The translations under genes and the position numbers were made by a program. A stretch of DNA of 64,000 nucleotides from an uncultured Planktomarina sp. (GTDB taxonomy: Bacteria; Pseudomonadota; Alphaproteobacteria; Rhodobacterales; Rhodobacteraceae), in the NCBI GenBank assembly GCA_905181815.1, contig CAJIZA010000004.1:181616-245615 (forward strand). The letters run 5' to 3'. The notes beneath the pieces were generated by a model that saw only the letters and a program-made list of their open reading frames with translations, was not told the origin of the DNA and made no database searches. Shown here in pieces: positions 62,797-64,000 of the stretch; the stretch's first letter is position 1; every line of letters begins with the position of its first letter.

Positions 62797-64000
62797 ATGG
62801 ATGCCGATATACCAAAACTTCCCAAATACGTCTTCCGGCGGGCCAATGGCTCGTATCGGTATAAGCGCAACGTGCCCAAAGCACTGCGGGAGGTGATTCC
62901 CAAGGCGACGGTGTATCGCCAGCTGGGGGATAGCTACGATGAGGCAATCAGGAGGCTTCCTGTGGTCCATGCTGAGGTTGAGGCGTTGTTCGACCAAGAG
63001 CGCAGCACACCCAACAGTGTACGCGCTAAGTCCATTGTTCGTGAGCGCCTGGGCGAGTGGCACGCAGAGGTGTTTGCAGACGGGGTGGTTGAGCCTGAGT
63101 GGGATGTCACAGATGACTTCCGTGAGCTGGCTGAGGAGCTCGAGGGCAGCACACCGCCCGAAGTGGTACGCCAGGTCGGCAGTGCCCGACTGTCTCCAGA
63201 GCCCATGACGCTCCTGCGGGTGCTAAACGAGTACTACGCCTACAAGTGTGACGACAGTGTCGAGGACAAAGCCCTTAAGACCCGCATTGAGCGGATCCGG
63301 AAGGACCTCGTAATTGCACTGGGTAAGAACAGGGTGGAGTGGACACCTCTTGCTGACATCACCCGTGCTGATGCCAATACGTTCCGAGACTACCTGCTGA
63401 ACCGTATGGCACCGAACTCAGTTCTGCGCACCGTTGGAGTAATCAAGGCGGCCATGAACCATGTGATCGTTGAGAACGACCTGGAACAGCGTAACGTATT
63501 CCAAGGGATCAAGATCAAGGGGGCGGGCAGCAGCAACACCGATCGACTTCCCATCACGGATGAGCACCTCGACCTTATGACACCTGCCTTCGAGAGCAGT
63601 GAGGTTGCCGCGGCTCTGCTCGTTCTCCTGACGGATACTGGAGCCCGCTTGGCAGAGATCACTGGGCTGGAGGCCAGAGATGTGGACCTCGACAAGGCCA
63701 TCCTGTACCTGCGCCCCAATGACCACCGTGGGCTCAAGACCAAGACCTCCACCAGAAGCATCCCGCTATCACACAGGGCCACAGAGTGCCTCAGACAGCA
63801 GCAGGTTGGGCTCTCGGACACCAACCCCATCTTTCCCGCCTACGCCCACCCCCGTGGCAGCGACAACGCCTCCGCCATGCTCATGAAGCGGCTACGGACA
63901 GCATCACAGACAAGAAGCTGACCATGCACTCCCTGCGCCACCGCATGAAGGACAAGCTGCGCAACACCGGCTGTCCTGAGGCCATCTCCCTGGCCATCCT
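62797..64000 (+). pseudogene. Tyrosine recombinase/integrase, frameshifted near the C-terminus (partial at window end)
   Basis: From the ATG at 62797 (an alternative is 62752) the frame encodes 374 residues. It begins PKLPKYVFRRANGSYRYKRNVPK, an N-terminal arm-binding type segment, then a core-binding SAM-like domain (about 145-245) and the catalytic domain with the first Arg in TDTGARLAEITGL (near 290) and Lys/Arg in TKTSTRSIPLS. It meets TGA at 63919-63921. Another frame from about 63885 continues DSITDKKLTMHSLRHRMKDK, which is the His-x-x-Arg box, to the window end. So a single-base change separates the last catalytic residues, and the Tyr lies beyond the window. Codon use differs visibly from the core genes. 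Confidence 0.8.

Noticed and set aside
1-64000. CRISPR arrays, insertion sequences, toxin-antitoxin or defence gene clusters
   Set aside because: No regularly spaced long repeats, transposase motifs or defence-type gene sets were seen. The only mobile-element gene is the integrase at the right edge.

Overview
The window looks like the chromosome of an alphaproteobacterium of the Rhodobacteraceae (roseobacter group). The protein families and gene orders support this: petP-petR, histone deacetylase, xseB, ispA and dxs opposite ilvE; DUF2794; invasion-associated-locus-B and HupE families; an orphan imuB behind a GTTC-N7-GTTC LexA box; serC-serA with a serC-type leader. Base composition looks moderate (mid-50s % GC, judged by eye) and several genes are decayed, so a marine, partly streamlined roseobacter is plausible. 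The species cannot be read from the sequence.

Layout. 1-3093: leucine synthesis (3' end of leuC, leuD, leuB), with a wrecked exo/endonuclease-family gene between leuD and leuB. 3177-7442: a HalD/BesD-family 2-oxoglutarate/iron oxygenase, a short-chain dehydrogenase divergent from an MFS carrier, and asd. 7567-11339: carbonic anhydrase, a small unknown gene, an M17 aminopeptidase overlapping an NlpC/P60 peptidase, and DUF2794. 11563-17273: SOS-controlled imuB, gpmI, ctpA, rppH and a broken XRE-cupin regulator. 17307-22511: a PPP-family phosphatase, serA, serC, an exported thioredoxin-fold-like protein and serB, which together hold the whole phosphoserine pathway. 22572-29477: asparaginase, IalB, rlmN, a Ser/Thr dehydratase, dapD, a small unknown, dapE and a DUF2064 transferase. 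29474-30332: a ccdA-thioredoxin pair, both pseudogenes. 30406-35107: DMT exporter, HU, and adenine deaminase overlapping AMP nucleosidase. 35194-41494: arsC, a class II aldolase-like gene, a GlxA-type regulator and a three-gene CoA-dependent operon (acyl-CoA dehydrogenase, NDP-forming acyl-CoA synthetase, CaiD-like hydratase) that fits gamma-butyrobetaine/carnitine breakdown. 41557-49406: lipoprotein, epimerase, the dxs-ispA-xseB-HDAC-petR-petP operon, and ilvE behind a perfect 27-bp palindrome. 49505-53956: a HupE-type metal transporter and a DUF4198 protein with overlapping divergent start codons, then queG, a GST and mtgA. 54292-62339: gltB, gltD, uppP and an NDUFA9-like protein. 62534-64000: tRNA-Leu(CAG) followed by a frameshifted tyrosine integrase, which marks the left edge of an integrated element.

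Most of the window is core metabolism: leucine, aspartate-family, serine, glutamate, isoprenoid and cell-wall genes. Two themes stand out. One is repeated gene loss, with four pseudogenes, two short gene remnants, a frameshifted integrase and an imuB without its usual partners. The other is a set of readable regulatory sites: the LexA box, the ilvE/petP palindromes and the serC leader. I found no CRISPR array, no insertion sequence and no clear multi-gene system of unknown type. The least-described parts are the HxD-type HalD/BesD enzyme, the small conserved unknowns and the betaine-type CoA cluster.
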